This document shows positions 8,326-17,087 of a stretch of DNA of 51,738 nt, in pieces. This stretch comes from Acidobacteriota bacterium. GTDB taxonomy: Bacteria; Acidobacteriota; Terriglobia; Terriglobales; Acidobacteriaceae. How positions within the stretch are numbered: the first letter of the stretch is position 1; every line of letters starts with the position of its first letter. Position numbers and translations under genes: made by a program. The stretch spans positions 1-51,738 of the forward strand of contig QIAN01000213.1 in assembly GCA_003225005.1 (NCBI GenBank), in the 5' to 3' direction. The notes below the pieces were generated by a model. That model saw only the letters and a program-made list of their open reading frames with translations. It was not told where the DNA came from and searched no databases.

Positions 8326-9447
8326 TCATTCGCTATTAGGTTCGGGGTCGCTCTTCTGGCCACCGCGTAGCATATGCACGAACAGCGCCTCGTACTGATC
8401 AACCACCTTATCCCAGCCGTAGACGGTGCGCGCGACAGCCTGTGCCTGCTGGGCTAATTCTTCAATGCGACCGGGAGCGGCAATCAATTGTTCCAGCTTT
8501 TTCGCCAAGTCTCTTTCCTCGGGATGAAATGGAATGCCGCAATCTCTGGCGGTCTCGCGGTTGGCCGCGGTGTCGAGATAAAGAATTGCATTTCCAGCCG
8601 CCATCGCTTCAACCAGTGCCGGATGAATCCCTCCGATCTCCCCTGCAAACACGAATACCCCAGCATTTTTCTGTAAGCTCCAATAGGCGTCCCCGTAGAC
8701 GGGCCCCGTGAAAATGACACGCCGATCGGCAAGTGATTTGAGCTGGCGCACATACCCCGGTTGGTAAGGATTGCCGCCCACAATAACCAGTGGCCAGTCG
8801 GTTCGCAAATCCCGATAAGCCCGAAGCACCAGTTCCGGGTTATTTTCCGGTTCGAGCCTAGCGATGTAGAGGATGTACCGCCTGCGGGACAATCCGAAGC
8901 TGGCAAAATGGTTGCTGGGGCTGGGCGGCTCGGCCCCGTAGCCAATCATTTCTGATTTCTTGCCGTAACGGTGCCAATAATAATCCTGAATCGCGCGAGC
9001 GTCCGTCACAACTCGCGTAGGGGTGTAAGTGGAAAGCAGCTCGCACAAATGCAAAAACCACTGCCCCGTGAAATTCCATTTCCGGCGCTTTCGATCGAGT
9101 CCGTCGACATTGAGCACAGTAGGTTTTCCGACCACTCGTGGCATCCAGGCGAACGGACTGTTAGCGACGTTACAGATGAGCACAGTCTCTGCATCGCCGA
9201 AGAGAACATGCACGGTCGACAGAAATGTGTGAAACAGGGTGTCGAAATGCATGCTAGGAATACTGGGCAAGATCACCCGGCGGATGCGGCTATCGAAAAC
9301 ATCGTCAGGCGAAGTGAAAGGCTTTCTGCAGTAAACCGTTACTGTATGGCCGCGCTCCACAAGACGTTTGGAAAGTTGGTCTGCAAGCGTCTCAAACCCG
9401 CCGTAGCGGGCGGGAATACCGCGAGTACCGACGATAGCGATGTTCAT
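8326..9447 (-). CDS. GT4 glycosyltransferase with DUF1972 N-terminal domain
   Basis: A 373-residue GT-B enzyme. The N-terminus MNIAIVGTRGIPARYGGFE is the hallmark of DUF1972-type rhamnosyl/glycosyltransferases such as those in capsule loci. The N-terminal Rossmann domain covers about 1-180. The C-terminal glycosyl transferase 1 domain (about 190-350) shows YILYIARLEPENNPELV and the donor-binding box with GGIHPALVEAMAAGNAILY. A retaining mechanism using an NDP-sugar in the cytosol is expected. It is convergent with the GT2 gene at 7316 (11 bases apart), and 63 bases separate its start from the GT2 gene at 9511 on the same strand, which suggests a two-gene operon. Confidence 0.9.
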   Translation of the reverse strand: MNIAIVGTRGIPARYGGFETLADQLSKRLVERGHTVTVYCRKPFTSPDDVFDSRIRRVILPSIPSMHFDTLFHTFLSTVHVLFGDAETVLICNVANSPFAWMPRVVGKPTVLNVDGLDRKRRKWNFTGQWFLHLCELLSTYTPTRVVTDARAIQDYYWHRYGKKSEMIGYGAEPPSPSNHFASFGLSRRRYILYIARLEPENNPELVLRAYRDLRTDWPLVIVGGNPYQPGYVRQLKSLADRRVIFTGPVYGDAYWSLQKNAGVFVFAGEIGGIHPALVEAMAAGNAILYLDTAANRETARDCGIPFHPEERDLAKKLEQLIAAPGRIEELAQQAQAVARTVYGWDKVVDQYEALFVHMLRGGQKSDPEPNSE

Positions 9448-9510
9448 GGAAAAACGTTAGATATGTGATGCATCAAGAACAGGGCAGCACAACAGACGCG
9501 CCGCAAAGTC

Positions 9511-10443
9511 CTAGAGATCCATGCTTTTCACACCGTAGTGCCAGGCTGCATGCCCGTAGCCTTCCAGGGCCTCGGCAACCGAAATTCCGGAGGGGCCGAA
9601 TCCTGTTAATGATAACAGTGCGCGAAACAACAGCCCTGCCGTGATGCCCACGCGCAAGATGGCAAGTTGTGCGCGGCTGTGATGCTTGACAAAATAACGA
9701 ACGAGATTCTTGTACCAATAGGATTGCCGATCACGGAATGCGAGTCTGCTTACACTATGTCCCCCTGAGTGAGAGAAGATCGCATCGGGACGATAAACAA
9801 TTTTCCATCCTCTATCCCGAAGGCGGCGACAGAAGTCTACATCTTCAAACCATACCGGGAAAAATCCTTCATCGAAGCCGTTAATCGCGTCCCATGCCTG
9901 ACGCTTCACCGCAAGACAAGCTCCTGCCGGCTGTTCAACCTCTTGAGGCTTCTCGTAGTCAAGGTCAAGGCAGCGGTAGCGCACATTCCAGGGATTGCGA
10001 GGCCAAATGCGGTTCACGAGCAACACTTCTGCCAGCATGCTTCCGACGGTAGGGAGTTTGCGAACGGTGAAGCCCTTCTGTAGCAGGCCGTCTGCGCCCT
10101 GTAGGAGTCCGCCAGCTGCTCCCACCGTATCCGCGCGGAGTGCGTCGGCCAGTTTGTCCAGCGCACCCGCCGCAGCGATGGCGTCAGGGTTCAGGATCAT
10201 CAGCACGTCGCCCTCGGCAACCTTAGCGGCCTGATTCACCGCGCTGGCAAAACCTACGTTATGAGAATTGCTCAAGGTCAGTACCTCGAGCGCACAAGCG
10301 CCGGCTTCCTGAATGGTGTCGTCGGTCGAATTGTTATCGACCATTACAACTTCCCACTGGGGGAACGCCACGAGCGATTGCAGGCACGCGCGGATGCAGC
10401 TGCGCGAATTGTGAGTCACTATGATAACGGTGCCGAGGACCAT
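9511..10443 (-). CDS. Glycosyltransferase family 2
   Basis: A 310-residue GT-A enzyme of the rhamnosyltransferase-like GT2 group. Motifs in order: VIIVTHNSRSCI, WEVVMVDNNSTDDT, HNVGFASAVNQAA, the metal site LMILNPDA, and the catalytic box VWFEDVDFCRRLRDRGW with ED intact. A hydrophobic stretch near residues 265-285 (GITAGLLFRALLSLTGFG) may associate it with the membrane. It is the first gene of a minus-strand pair with the GT4 at 8326-9447 and is divergent from the ABC exporter permease; the 124-base gap 10444-10567 must carry promoters for both directions. Confidence 0.88.
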   Translation of the reverse strand: MVLGTVIIVTHNSRSCIRACLQSLVAFPQWEVVMVDNNSTDDTIQEAGACALEVLTLSNSHNVGFASAVNQAAKVAEGDVLMILNPDAIAAAGALDKLADALRADTVGAAGGLLQGADGLLQKGFTVRKLPTVGSMLAEVLLVNRIWPRNPWNVRYRCLDLDYEKPQEVEQPAGACLAVKRQAWDAINGFDEGFFPVWFEDVDFCRRLRDRGWKIVYRPDAIFSHSGGHSVSRLAFRDRQSYWYKNLVRYFVKHHSRAQLAILRVGITAGLLFRALLSLTGFGPSGISVAEALEGYGHAAWHYGVKSMDL

Positions 10444-10567
10444 TCTGGCATCGGATTATAGCTTTTAGGCAGGGGCTCTCTAATTGCGTCCGAAAATTAA
10501 AATGGCGGCGATGTTGAAGGTTCAAACAGCACAGGCCGTTTGACACTGCTACAAATACACAATACCT

Positions 10568-11368
10568 TTGCAAATGAGGCCGTCACCGCAGATGGGCGCG
10601 CTTTTTCGAGACACATATCGTTATCGTGAGCTGATCTGGGCCCTCGCCCTGAAAGAGCTGCGCGTTCGTTACAAACGCTCGGTTCTGGGTTTCCTGTGGG
10701 CACTGCTCAACCCGGCTTTGCTCATGCTGGTGCTCACGCTGGTGTTCGGTACCATCATGCGGTTTTCGGCTCCCCATTATTCGATTTTTCTTCTCAGTGT
10801 ATTGCTTCCGTGGACATTCTTCTCGCAGAGCCTGGCGTATTCGGTTGAATCGATCGTTGGGAATGGAGAATTACTGAAGAAGGTTCGCGTTGCCCGGCTG
10901 GTGTTTCCGATCGCGGCAGTGGTGTCCAATATCATCAATTTTCTTCTCTCCATGATTCCACTGGCTTTACTGATCCTCGTTACTCGATTTCCGTTTCATT
11001 GGACGTGGCTTTATCTGCCCATTCCGATGATGGGATTATTTCTTTTCACGCTTGGAGCGGCCTTTTTTTTCGCTGCTGTCAATGTTTACTACCGGGATGT
11101 AAGCCACATTATCCAAGTGCTATTGTCGGCCTGGTTCTATTTCTCTCCGGTGATCTACTCAGTGGATTTCATGCCCGCCAAGTACCAGTGGCTCTTTCAC
11201 TTGAACCCCATGCTCTACGTGCTGAATGGATTCCGGCTCGGAATTTACTACGGACAGCTGCCATCACTTCAGTCAACCGCGATGTGCCTGCTTTGCGGAG
11301 TATTATCCGTCGTTATCGGCTTCACCGTGTTCCGTCGATATGAGAACTCGTTTGTTTATTATGTTTAG
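10568..11368 (+). CDS. wzm: Polysaccharide ABC exporter, permease (Wzm type)
   Basis: An integral membrane protein of up to 266 residues, of the ABC-2 polysaccharide export group. The frame starts with TTG at 10568; ATGs at 10574 and 10592 are equally possible, and none has a good Shine-Dalgarno. The N-terminal amphipathic segment YRYRELIWALALKELRVRYK and the next, GFLWALLNPALLML, are the conserved Wzm/KpsM signature. Six membrane segments are visible, with the re-entrant loop WFYFSPVIYSVDFMP near residue 195. It would pair with the ATPase that begins 3 bases downstream to move a lipid-linked polysaccharide across the inner membrane. Confidence 0.92.
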   Translation: MQMRPSPQMGALFRDTYRYRELIWALALKELRVRYKRSVLGFLWALLNPALLMLVLTLVFGTIMRFSAPHYSIFLLSVLLPWTFFSQSLAYSVESIVGNGELLKKVRVARLVFPIAAVVSNIINFLLSMIPLALLILVTRFPFHWTWLYLPIPMMGLFLFTLGAAFFFAAVNVYYRDVSHIIQVLLSAWFYFSPVIYSVDFMPAKYQWLFHLNPMLYVLNGFRLGIYYGQLPSLQSTAMCLLCGVLSVVIGFTVFRRYENSFVYYV

Positions 11369-11371
11369 CGG

Positions 11372-12142
11372 ATGGTAGAGAATCAGTACAGCATCGAGTT
11401 TGACGACGTTGTGCAACAGTTCCGCCGGATCACGGAACGCCCCGACACGCTCCGGGAAGTCTTTGCCAAGGTAAGACGACATCGGATAAATTATCAGGAC
11501 TTTGAGGCGGTCAAGCACGTCTCATTCCGTATTTCGAAAGGTGAAGTGGTCGGACTCATCGGGCGTAACGGGTCCGGTAAGAGTACGATTCTTAAGATAG
11601 TTGCGGGAGTTTACACGCCCACTTCAGGCAGCGTGCGAGTGCACGGAAGTATTGCGCCGTTGATCGAGTTGGGCGCTGGCTTTCATCACGAGCTGACAGG
11701 CCGCGAAAATATTCTCTTAAACGGCTTGTTGTTGGGTCTCACCAAGCGCCAGGTAGGTGAGCGTGAGGCTCAAATGATTGCATTCGCCGAGCTCGGCGAT
11801 TTTATTGATTCCCCGATTAAGCAGTACTCGTCGGGAATGTACATGAGGTTAGCTTTTTCGGTCGCGATCGAGGTCGACCCTGATATTTTAATCATCGACG
11901 AAATTCTTGGCGTAGGGGATGCGGGATTTCAGCAGAAGTGCTTCGATCGAATTCAGCGTTTTCGAGACGCCGGGAAGACCATCATTCTTGTTTCGCACGC
12001 GATGGACAATATGCGCAAGTTCTGCAGCCGGTTGTTACTGATTCACAACGGCGCGATACTTGAAGATGGGCCTGCTGATCACGTTATCGATCGATACGAA
12101 GCGCTTATCAGACAGCGTGCACCACTGTCAGCACGCAAGTAG
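11372..12142 (+). CDS. wzt: Polysaccharide ABC exporter, ATPase (Wzt/KpsT type, short form)
   Basis: A 256-residue ATPase. Walker A is GRNGSGKST (residues 64-72), the signature is SSGMY (153-157, a known variant of LSGGQ in this family), Walker B is ILIIDE (172-177), and the switch His lies in VSHAMD. An N-terminal region before residue 45 (FRRITERPDTLREVF) fits the Wzt group. The protein ends just after the nucleotide-binding domain and lacks the C-terminal carbohydrate-binding domain that some Wzt proteins use to recognise a capped chain end. It follows the permease after 3 bases, so the two are surely co-transcribed. Confidence 0.93.
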   Translation: MVENQYSIEFDDVVQQFRRITERPDTLREVFAKVRRHRINYQDFEAVKHVSFRISKGEVVGLIGRNGSGKSTILKIVAGVYTPTSGSVRVHGSIAPLIELGAGFHHELTGRENILLNGLLLGLTKRQVGEREAQMIAFAELGDFIDSPIKQYSSGMYMRLAFSVAIEVDPDILIIDEILGVGDAGFQQKCFDRIQRFRDAGKTIILVSHAMDNMRKFCSRLLLIHNGAILEDGPADHVIDRYEALIRQRAPLSARK

Positions 12143-12169
12143 AATTCGCTCGATTGTCCCCGGGCGGCC

Positions 12170-13108
12170 ATGGCAGGTCACCAACAGAACGAGTCAATCA
12201 TGTTTCCGAGAAAGACGGAAGATTCGAGAAGGCAGGTAATTCTCCATTACCACATTTTCAAGAATGCGGGCACCACGGTGGAGTCCATTCTTAAGAACAA
12301 TTTTCGTGCTCGCTTTGCCCGTTTTGACAGTGATGATTACAATTCTACTCTCTCGTATGAGGCCCTCTTAGAATTCCTCGCAGTGCATCCTGAGGTTGTG
12401 GCTGTGACCAGTCACCATCTGCGCCCTCCTAAGCCGGTGGATGACCGCTTCGTTTTTCATGACATATTGTTTCTCAGGCACCCCGTTGCTCGCTTGTGGT
12501 CGACCTACGAGTTCTATCGGCGAAGCGATCTGGAAACTGACCCACTCGCTGGCGCGGCCAAAGCCAGAAGCGCCCAGGAATTCTTCCAATTGCTCATCGA
12601 TGACTATCCCTTCCACTCCAACAATGCGCAGGTCAATTTGCTCGCCAGCGCCGGTGGGAAGCTTCCGTCCGATTCGGACGTACCCCGTGCGGCGGAGGTG
12701 ATCAGGCAGGCTACCGCGCTCGGTGTAGCAGAACTTTTCGACGAGAGCACTGTTGTGGCGGAAAGTTGTCTTGGTCGAGCGTTCCGTGGTCTCGACTTCA
12801 GCTACGTGGCACAAAACGTTAGTGCCGGCCGTCCCATGAGCTTGGACGCGCAACTCGAGAGATTCCAACAGCATTGTGGAACGGAGATCTTCAATCGCAT
12901 CATCACCTTGAATCAACTTGACCTGGCCTTGGTGAAGGTAGCGCATGAAGAGGTTCTCCGCCGGTTCCATCTCGTGCCACATCACGACAGACGCTTAAAG
13001 GCTCTGCGATCCAGGTGCGTAGCTCGAGAGAAAGCGGCGTCGCGGATTATCATTGCTTCGAATCATCCCACCGATTTCGCTTCGCTCGCGAGCCTGGGCT
13101 CTGCCTGA
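12170..13108 (+). CDS. Sulfotransferase family protein
   Basis: A protein of 312 residues (302 if the ATG at 12200 is used). The PAPS 5'-phosphosulfate loop appears as HIFKNAGTT (residues 28-36) and the 3'-phosphate-binding segment as FLRHPVARLWS (101-111), the two hallmarks of the sulfotransferase fold (sulfotransfer_2 group). The rest is less conserved and I see no membrane helix, so it would act in the cytosol on a nucleotide- or lipid-linked glycan. It sits 28 bases after the exporter ATPase, which points to sulfation of the exported polysaccharide. The acceptor is unknown, and no PAPS synthesis genes are in the window. Confidence 0.78.
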   Translation: MAGHQQNESIMFPRKTEDSRRQVILHYHIFKNAGTTVESILKNNFRARFARFDSDDYNSTLSYEALLEFLAVHPEVVAVTSHHLRPPKPVDDRFVFHDILFLRHPVARLWSTYEFYRRSDLETDPLAGAAKARSAQEFFQLLIDDYPFHSNNAQVNLLASAGGKLPSDSDVPRAAEVIRQATALGVAELFDESTVVAESCLGRAFRGLDFSYVAQNVSAGRPMSLDAQLERFQQHCGTEIFNRIITLNQLDLALVKVAHEEVLRRFHLVPHHDRRLKALRSRCVAREKAASRIIIASNHPTDFASLASLGSA

Positions 13109-13148
13109 ATTGGCGCGCGAATCGGGTAAGAGCACTCTCGGGAGATCC

Positions 13149-14279
13149 ATGCTACTTCTCTTATTGCTGGCTCCAGTTGATTGGATCGTGATGTCTGTCC
13201 TGGTTTGCGCCGAGCTAGTCGGCCGACTTTGGAAGCTGATTTCTCCCCTCCAAGTACCCTCTTTTCCGCTGTGCCGGCATGATTGCAGCTTTGTCATCGT
13301 CAGTTGGCATGGAAAAAGCAGTCTTGCACAGTCGTTGCCCGCCTTGCTACAAGCTGCCCGGGTTCATGGAGGAGACCACGAAGTGATCGTTGTGCTCGAT
13401 CACGAGAGCAATGACGGAACCAGAGACTTACTTCAGAAGAGTTTTCCCGAGGTCACTCTCCTCCAGGCGCAGACGAGTCTTTATTTTGGCGCAGCCACTC
13501 GTTTGGGAATTCAAAAAGCGACGCGTGACATTGTGGTCCTGATCAATAACGACACCATTGTCGATGAGGATTTTCTTGCTCCACTGCTTAAGGCGTTTGA
13601 GGATCCCGCAGTGTTTGGAGCGGCTAGCCAAGTGCGAGCTTCTTCCGCTCAGGCTCGCGAAACGGGTAAGACGCGCGCGTATTTCAAAGGTGGCGATATC
13701 GTTTGGGCACAGGAAGGCATATTGACCGTGGAGGACAGCCAGGACTACTGCCCTGTCTCCTGGCTCCATCGCGGCGCAATGGCGCTAGATCGTCGGAAAT
13801 ATCTTTGGCTGCTCGGCCTGGATGATCTGTATGACCCGGGCTACTTTGAGAATGCTGACCTGTCGCATCGAGCCTGGAAAGTGGGCTGGAAGTGTCTTCT
13901 GGCACTGAACAGTCGGGTATCGCATGAGCATCAATTCAAGGTCCCACGTGGGGGGGAAGAGTTCATACATCTCATCGTCCGGCGCAACGCCTACGTCTTC
14001 TTTTGGAAGAACATCGACGACGTCCCGATGTTGATGAAACACTGCTTAACCTCTGTGTCCAGACGGATGCGCCGCGCGAGGGCCTCAGGCATCGGCGAGC
14101 CAGTTGAAATGCGGAGCCTTCTTGCAGCCCTCAAGCGCTTGCCCGTGATCCTGAGGAGACGGCTGTTCGCGGCCCGGTCGGCCATCCGTACCGACCGGGA
14201 AATATTTGCCTTGGTAACGCAGCGCCAGCAGGGAAGCAACATCCTTTCTGGTCAGTTCGAGGCGGAGGCGGCGAAGTGA
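13149..14279 (+). CDS. GT2-like glycosyltransferase, paralogue of the fusion's middle domain
   Basis: A 376-residue protein starting at the ATG at 13149, with GGGAG close upstream; the frame extends to a TTG at 13053 inside the sulfotransferase gene. An N-terminal hydrophobic helix (LLLLLLAPVDWIVMSVLVCAELV) precedes a GT2 domain: CSFVIVSWHGKSSLAQSLPA, VIVVLDHESNDGT, LINNDTIVDEDFLAP, LHRGAMALDRRKYLWLLG and YFENADLSHRAWKVGW. It aligns along its whole length with residues about 330-690 of the large protein at 17,434, so one arose from the other. In the box that is normally EDxDL the second residue is Asn, a site where GT2 enzymes carry the catalytic Asp, so it may be inactive or altered. Confidence 0.82.
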   Translation: MLLLLLLAPVDWIVMSVLVCAELVGRLWKLISPLQVPSFPLCRHDCSFVIVSWHGKSSLAQSLPALLQAARVHGGDHEVIVVLDHESNDGTRDLLQKSFPEVTLLQAQTSLYFGAATRLGIQKATRDIVVLINNDTIVDEDFLAPLLKAFEDPAVFGAASQVRASSAQARETGKTRAYFKGGDIVWAQEGILTVEDSQDYCPVSWLHRGAMALDRRKYLWLLGLDDLYDPGYFENADLSHRAWKVGWKCLLALNSRVSHEHQFKVPRGGEEFIHLIVRRNAYVFFWKNIDDVPMLMKHCLTSVSRRMRRARASGIGEPVEMRSLLAALKRLPVILRRRLFAARSAIRTDREIFALVTQRQQGSNILSGQFEAEAAK

Positions 14280-14384
14280 AAAAATATCACAAATATCCCA
14301 ATTTCACGCTTAGGAGGAAGTAAAGGGATGTCGTAGTGTTTGTCCCTATCAGTGTATGATCTCGATGCATTAGGAATCATGTGA

Positions 14385-15815
14385 ATGGGTTGGACAAGAT
14401 CTTATCGCAGCAAGCTGGCTGCCTTCTCCTTTGAAAACGTTGCCAAATACTGGCGGTACTGTCACCTCTACGGCGTAAATAATGCGACGCGTTTGGCGCT
14501 TCGTCGTTTTCGAACGCCTAAGGGTTCTCCTCCCGCCTCTGTAACCGTGCTGCCCTCGCCTGCACTAAGTGTGGCTGAACATGCACCTCCTCGAATTGAG
14601 AAGATCATTTCCGTGGTGATTCCGACGAGGAATGCTGGATCCAATGTCGATCAACTTTTCAGGAGACTTAAATCCCAAGAGGGTGTGAAGGATCTGGAAA
14701 TCATCGTTGTGGACTCCGGCTCGACAGATGGCACTTTGACCGTCGCCGAACGATGCGCAACGAAGCTTGTACAAATAGCGCCTGAGCAATTCTCCCATTC
14801 CTTCGCGCGAAATACGGGAGCGGAACGCGCCACCGGCGACTACCTGCTGTTCATGGTGCAGGACGCCTTACCGCTGACGAATTTGTGGCTTTGGGAAATG
14901 GCGACTGCGCTGGAAACCAACAGCCTCGCGGCGGTGAGCTGTGCAGAGTATCCCCGCGCCGATTCCGATCTGTTTTACCAATTTTTGATTCACAACCATC
15001 GCGGATCGGGCGACAGTAATGAAGACAGAATTCTCTCCTGGGATGAATCATGTTCTACCTACACGGGAATGAGGTGGAATGCCCAACTGAGCGATGTCGC
15101 GACGCTAATCCGCCGTGACGTGTTTGAAACGTATCGCTTTCAGAGGAATTACGCGGAAGACTTGGACCTTGGATTCCGATTGATCCGCGATGGTCAGAAA
15201 CTCGGTTATCTTCAGAGCACGAGGGTTTTACATTCCCATAACAGGCCCGCTTACTATTTTCTCAAGCGCGGTTACGTCGACGCCAGGTTTTTGGTGGAGT
15301 TGTTTTCGTCTTTTCTTTATCCGGCGGTGGATGATAAAGCGCGGCTGTACTCTGACATTATCAAGATGTACGCCAAGGTGGCCAAGCTCGGGCGCGTCTT
15401 TACGGTGCTGCAATTCCCCTTGCCGGTCGGCGGATTCGTGGACGAACTCCGCTCTGCATTGCAGGCACACGCAACGGACACAGTTGTTGCAGACCAAGCG
15501 TTCGATACGGACTTGCATGGATTGATGGAATGTCTATTAAAAGAGGATGACGTTTCCTTCTCGATAGCGGATGCAAGGACGAATATGATTTTGTCCCATG
15601 TTCTCGACTACCTGGATCGACTGGGGATGTGGATTTCTGGTGTCTACGACGTGGTGGATAGCAATCTAGCGCGCGATATAGTCCAGGCGGTCCACAGAGC
15701 CTTCGCCCTATACAGCGGGACGCATCTGGCATACTTATATATGACGCTGGCGAGTCGCGGCGAGGTCGGGCAATCCGTGGCCCGTCTGGACCGCACCCTG
15801 CTCTCGGGCGTCTAG
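14385..15815 (+). CDS. Glycosyltransferase family 2 with N- and C-terminal extensions
   Basis: A 476-residue protein. The first 65 residues are a basic extension without a domain that I recognise. The GT2 catalytic domain follows (about 68-300): ISVVIPTRNAGSNVDQLF, IIVVDSGSTDGT, FSHSFARNTGAERA, FMVQDALPL in place of the usual DxD, and the intact catalytic box YAEDLDLGFRLIRDG. A C-terminal part of about 170 residues is mostly helical and of unknown role. The FSHSFARNTGA segment is typical of rhamnosyltransferase-like GT2 proteins. It lies 105 bases after the previous gene and 6 bases before the GT4 gene at 15,822, to which it is probably coupled. Confidence 0.85.
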   Translation: MGWTRSYRSKLAAFSFENVAKYWRYCHLYGVNNATRLALRRFRTPKGSPPASVTVLPSPALSVAEHAPPRIEKIISVVIPTRNAGSNVDQLFRRLKSQEGVKDLEIIVVDSGSTDGTLTVAERCATKLVQIAPEQFSHSFARNTGAERATGDYLLFMVQDALPLTNLWLWEMATALETNSLAAVSCAEYPRADSDLFYQFLIHNHRGSGDSNEDRILSWDESCSTYTGMRWNAQLSDVATLIRRDVFETYRFQRNYAEDLDLGFRLIRDGQKLGYLQSTRVLHSHNRPAYYFLKRGYVDARFLVELFSSFLYPAVDDKARLYSDIIKMYAKVAKLGRVFTVLQFPLPVGGFVDELRSALQAHATDTVVADQAFDTDLHGLMECLLKEDDVSFSIADARTNMILSHVLDYLDRLGMWISGVYDVVDSNLARDIVQAVHRAFALYSGTHLAYLYMTLASRGEVGQSVARLDRTLLSGV

Positions 15816-15821
15816 AGTACG

Positions 15822-17087
15822 ATGGACATAATTTACGCTATTCATCAGTTTTATCCCGACTCCTTCTCCGGAACCGAACGCTTCCTCCTTCAGTTGGCAT
15901 CTTCAATTCGGCGAAGTGGACACCATCCCCGTGTGCTGACGTATAGCTTAGGTGACATTCAGGCAGCCCGTATGGTGGGCGAGTTGCTAGTCAAAGAGTA
16001 TGACTACCACGGCATTGCCGTCACCGCGGTGCGGCACAAGAAGGTTCCTATCGACGTCAATACATCACTTCAAGCCCCGTCCATTTTGTCGTTTGCGCGT
16101 GAATATCTCGACAGAAACAAGTGTGATTTATTGCACATCGCACACCCCATGCGGCTGGCTCCGGTTGCCGCTGCCGCCGCGGAACGGTCGATCCCCTATG
16201 GAGTGACGCTTACGGACTTCTGGACGATCTGTCCGAAGGTAAATCTACGCACCAGTTTCGATACTCTTTGCGTTGGACCCGAGGGGGGAGCAAGGTGCGC
16301 ACGTTCATGTCCGGAACTGCAGTCCGACTTCGTAAAGTCCCGACTGGAATGCAGTCGCAAGTTGCTAGCTGGCGCCCGATACGTGGTTGCGCCCTCCCGA
16401 TTCCTCGCGGCTATATTTAAAAGGGAGCTTCCTGATCTGAACGTTTCCATAATTCCCCATGGACTGCGATTGGGAGCCTTCAGTTCCAACCGCAGGACGT
16501 ACGATCAGACTTCGAGACTCATTTTCGCTTATTGCGGCGGACTTGCCCCACACAAAGGTGTCCACATCCTGCTCGAAGCGTTTCGTTCACTGCCATCTGC
16601 CAACGTAGAACTACGAGTGTACGGGGCCACTAGCGAACATCAAAGAGATTACGAGTGCCAGCTGCGTGACATTGCGGAGAAAGATGAGCGGATAAGGTTT
16701 TACGGAAGGTACGACGAAAGTGAGATCAATGAGATCTTTCAGTCAATCGATGTGGTGATTATTCCATCGCTGTGTTATGAGAGCTATTCCTTTACACTGC
16801 ATGAAGCGCTCGCGTCGAACGTGCCTATAATTGCCTCCGACGTAGGAGGTCTGAACGAAAAGATTGCTGAAGCCGGCGCCGGGTTTACATTCCGTATGGA
16901 GGATCAGGAAGACCTCGAAAGCAAGTTGGCCTCCATAGCGGCTGACCCCGCGATTCTCAATGAAATCAAGCGGGCGATGGAAACCGTGGTTTTGCCACTG
17001 GAGGAGGAAGAAGCTTATCTTTACGAACGGATTTACCAGACTGCCGTCAGCCGCAGGGCTGCGGAGGTTGATGGACCGGGCCGATGA
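15822..17087 (+). CDS. GT4 glycosyltransferase
   Basis: A 421-residue GT-B enzyme. The N-terminal acceptor domain starts MDIIYAIHQFYPDSFSGTE, with the glycine/phosphate-loop pattern of GT4. A Cys-rich stretch (CVGPEGGARCARSCPEL, near residue 155) recalls the zinc-binding insert found in some GT4 enzymes next to TDFWTICPK. The C-terminal glycosyl transferase 1 domain (about 225-400) has FAYCGGLAPHKGVHILLEAF and the E-x7-E donor box SYSFTLHEALASNVPII. It is preceded by only 6 bases from the GT2 gene upstream, and a gap of about 350 bases follows. Confidence 0.9.
   Translation: MDIIYAIHQFYPDSFSGTERFLLQLASSIRRSGHHPRVLTYSLGDIQAARMVGELLVKEYDYHGIAVTAVRHKKVPIDVNTSLQAPSILSFAREYLDRNKCDLLHIAHPMRLAPVAAAAAERSIPYGVTLTDFWTICPKVNLRTSFDTLCVGPEGGARCARSCPELQSDFVKSRLECSRKLLAGARYVVAPSRFLAAIFKRELPDLNVSIIPHGLRLGAFSSNRRTYDQTSRLIFAYCGGLAPHKGVHILLEAFRSLPSANVELRVYGATSEHQRDYECQLRDIAEKDERIRFYGRYDESEINEIFQSIDVVIIPSLCYESYSFTLHEALASNVPIIASDVGGLNEKIAEAGAGFTFRMEDQEDLESKLASIAADPAILNEIKRAMETVVLPLEEEEAYLYERIYQTAVSRRAAEVDGPGR

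Noticed and set aside
12368-12985. 205-codon minus-strand frame
   Set aside because: It lies antisense within the sulfotransferase gene, which has clear PAPS motifs.
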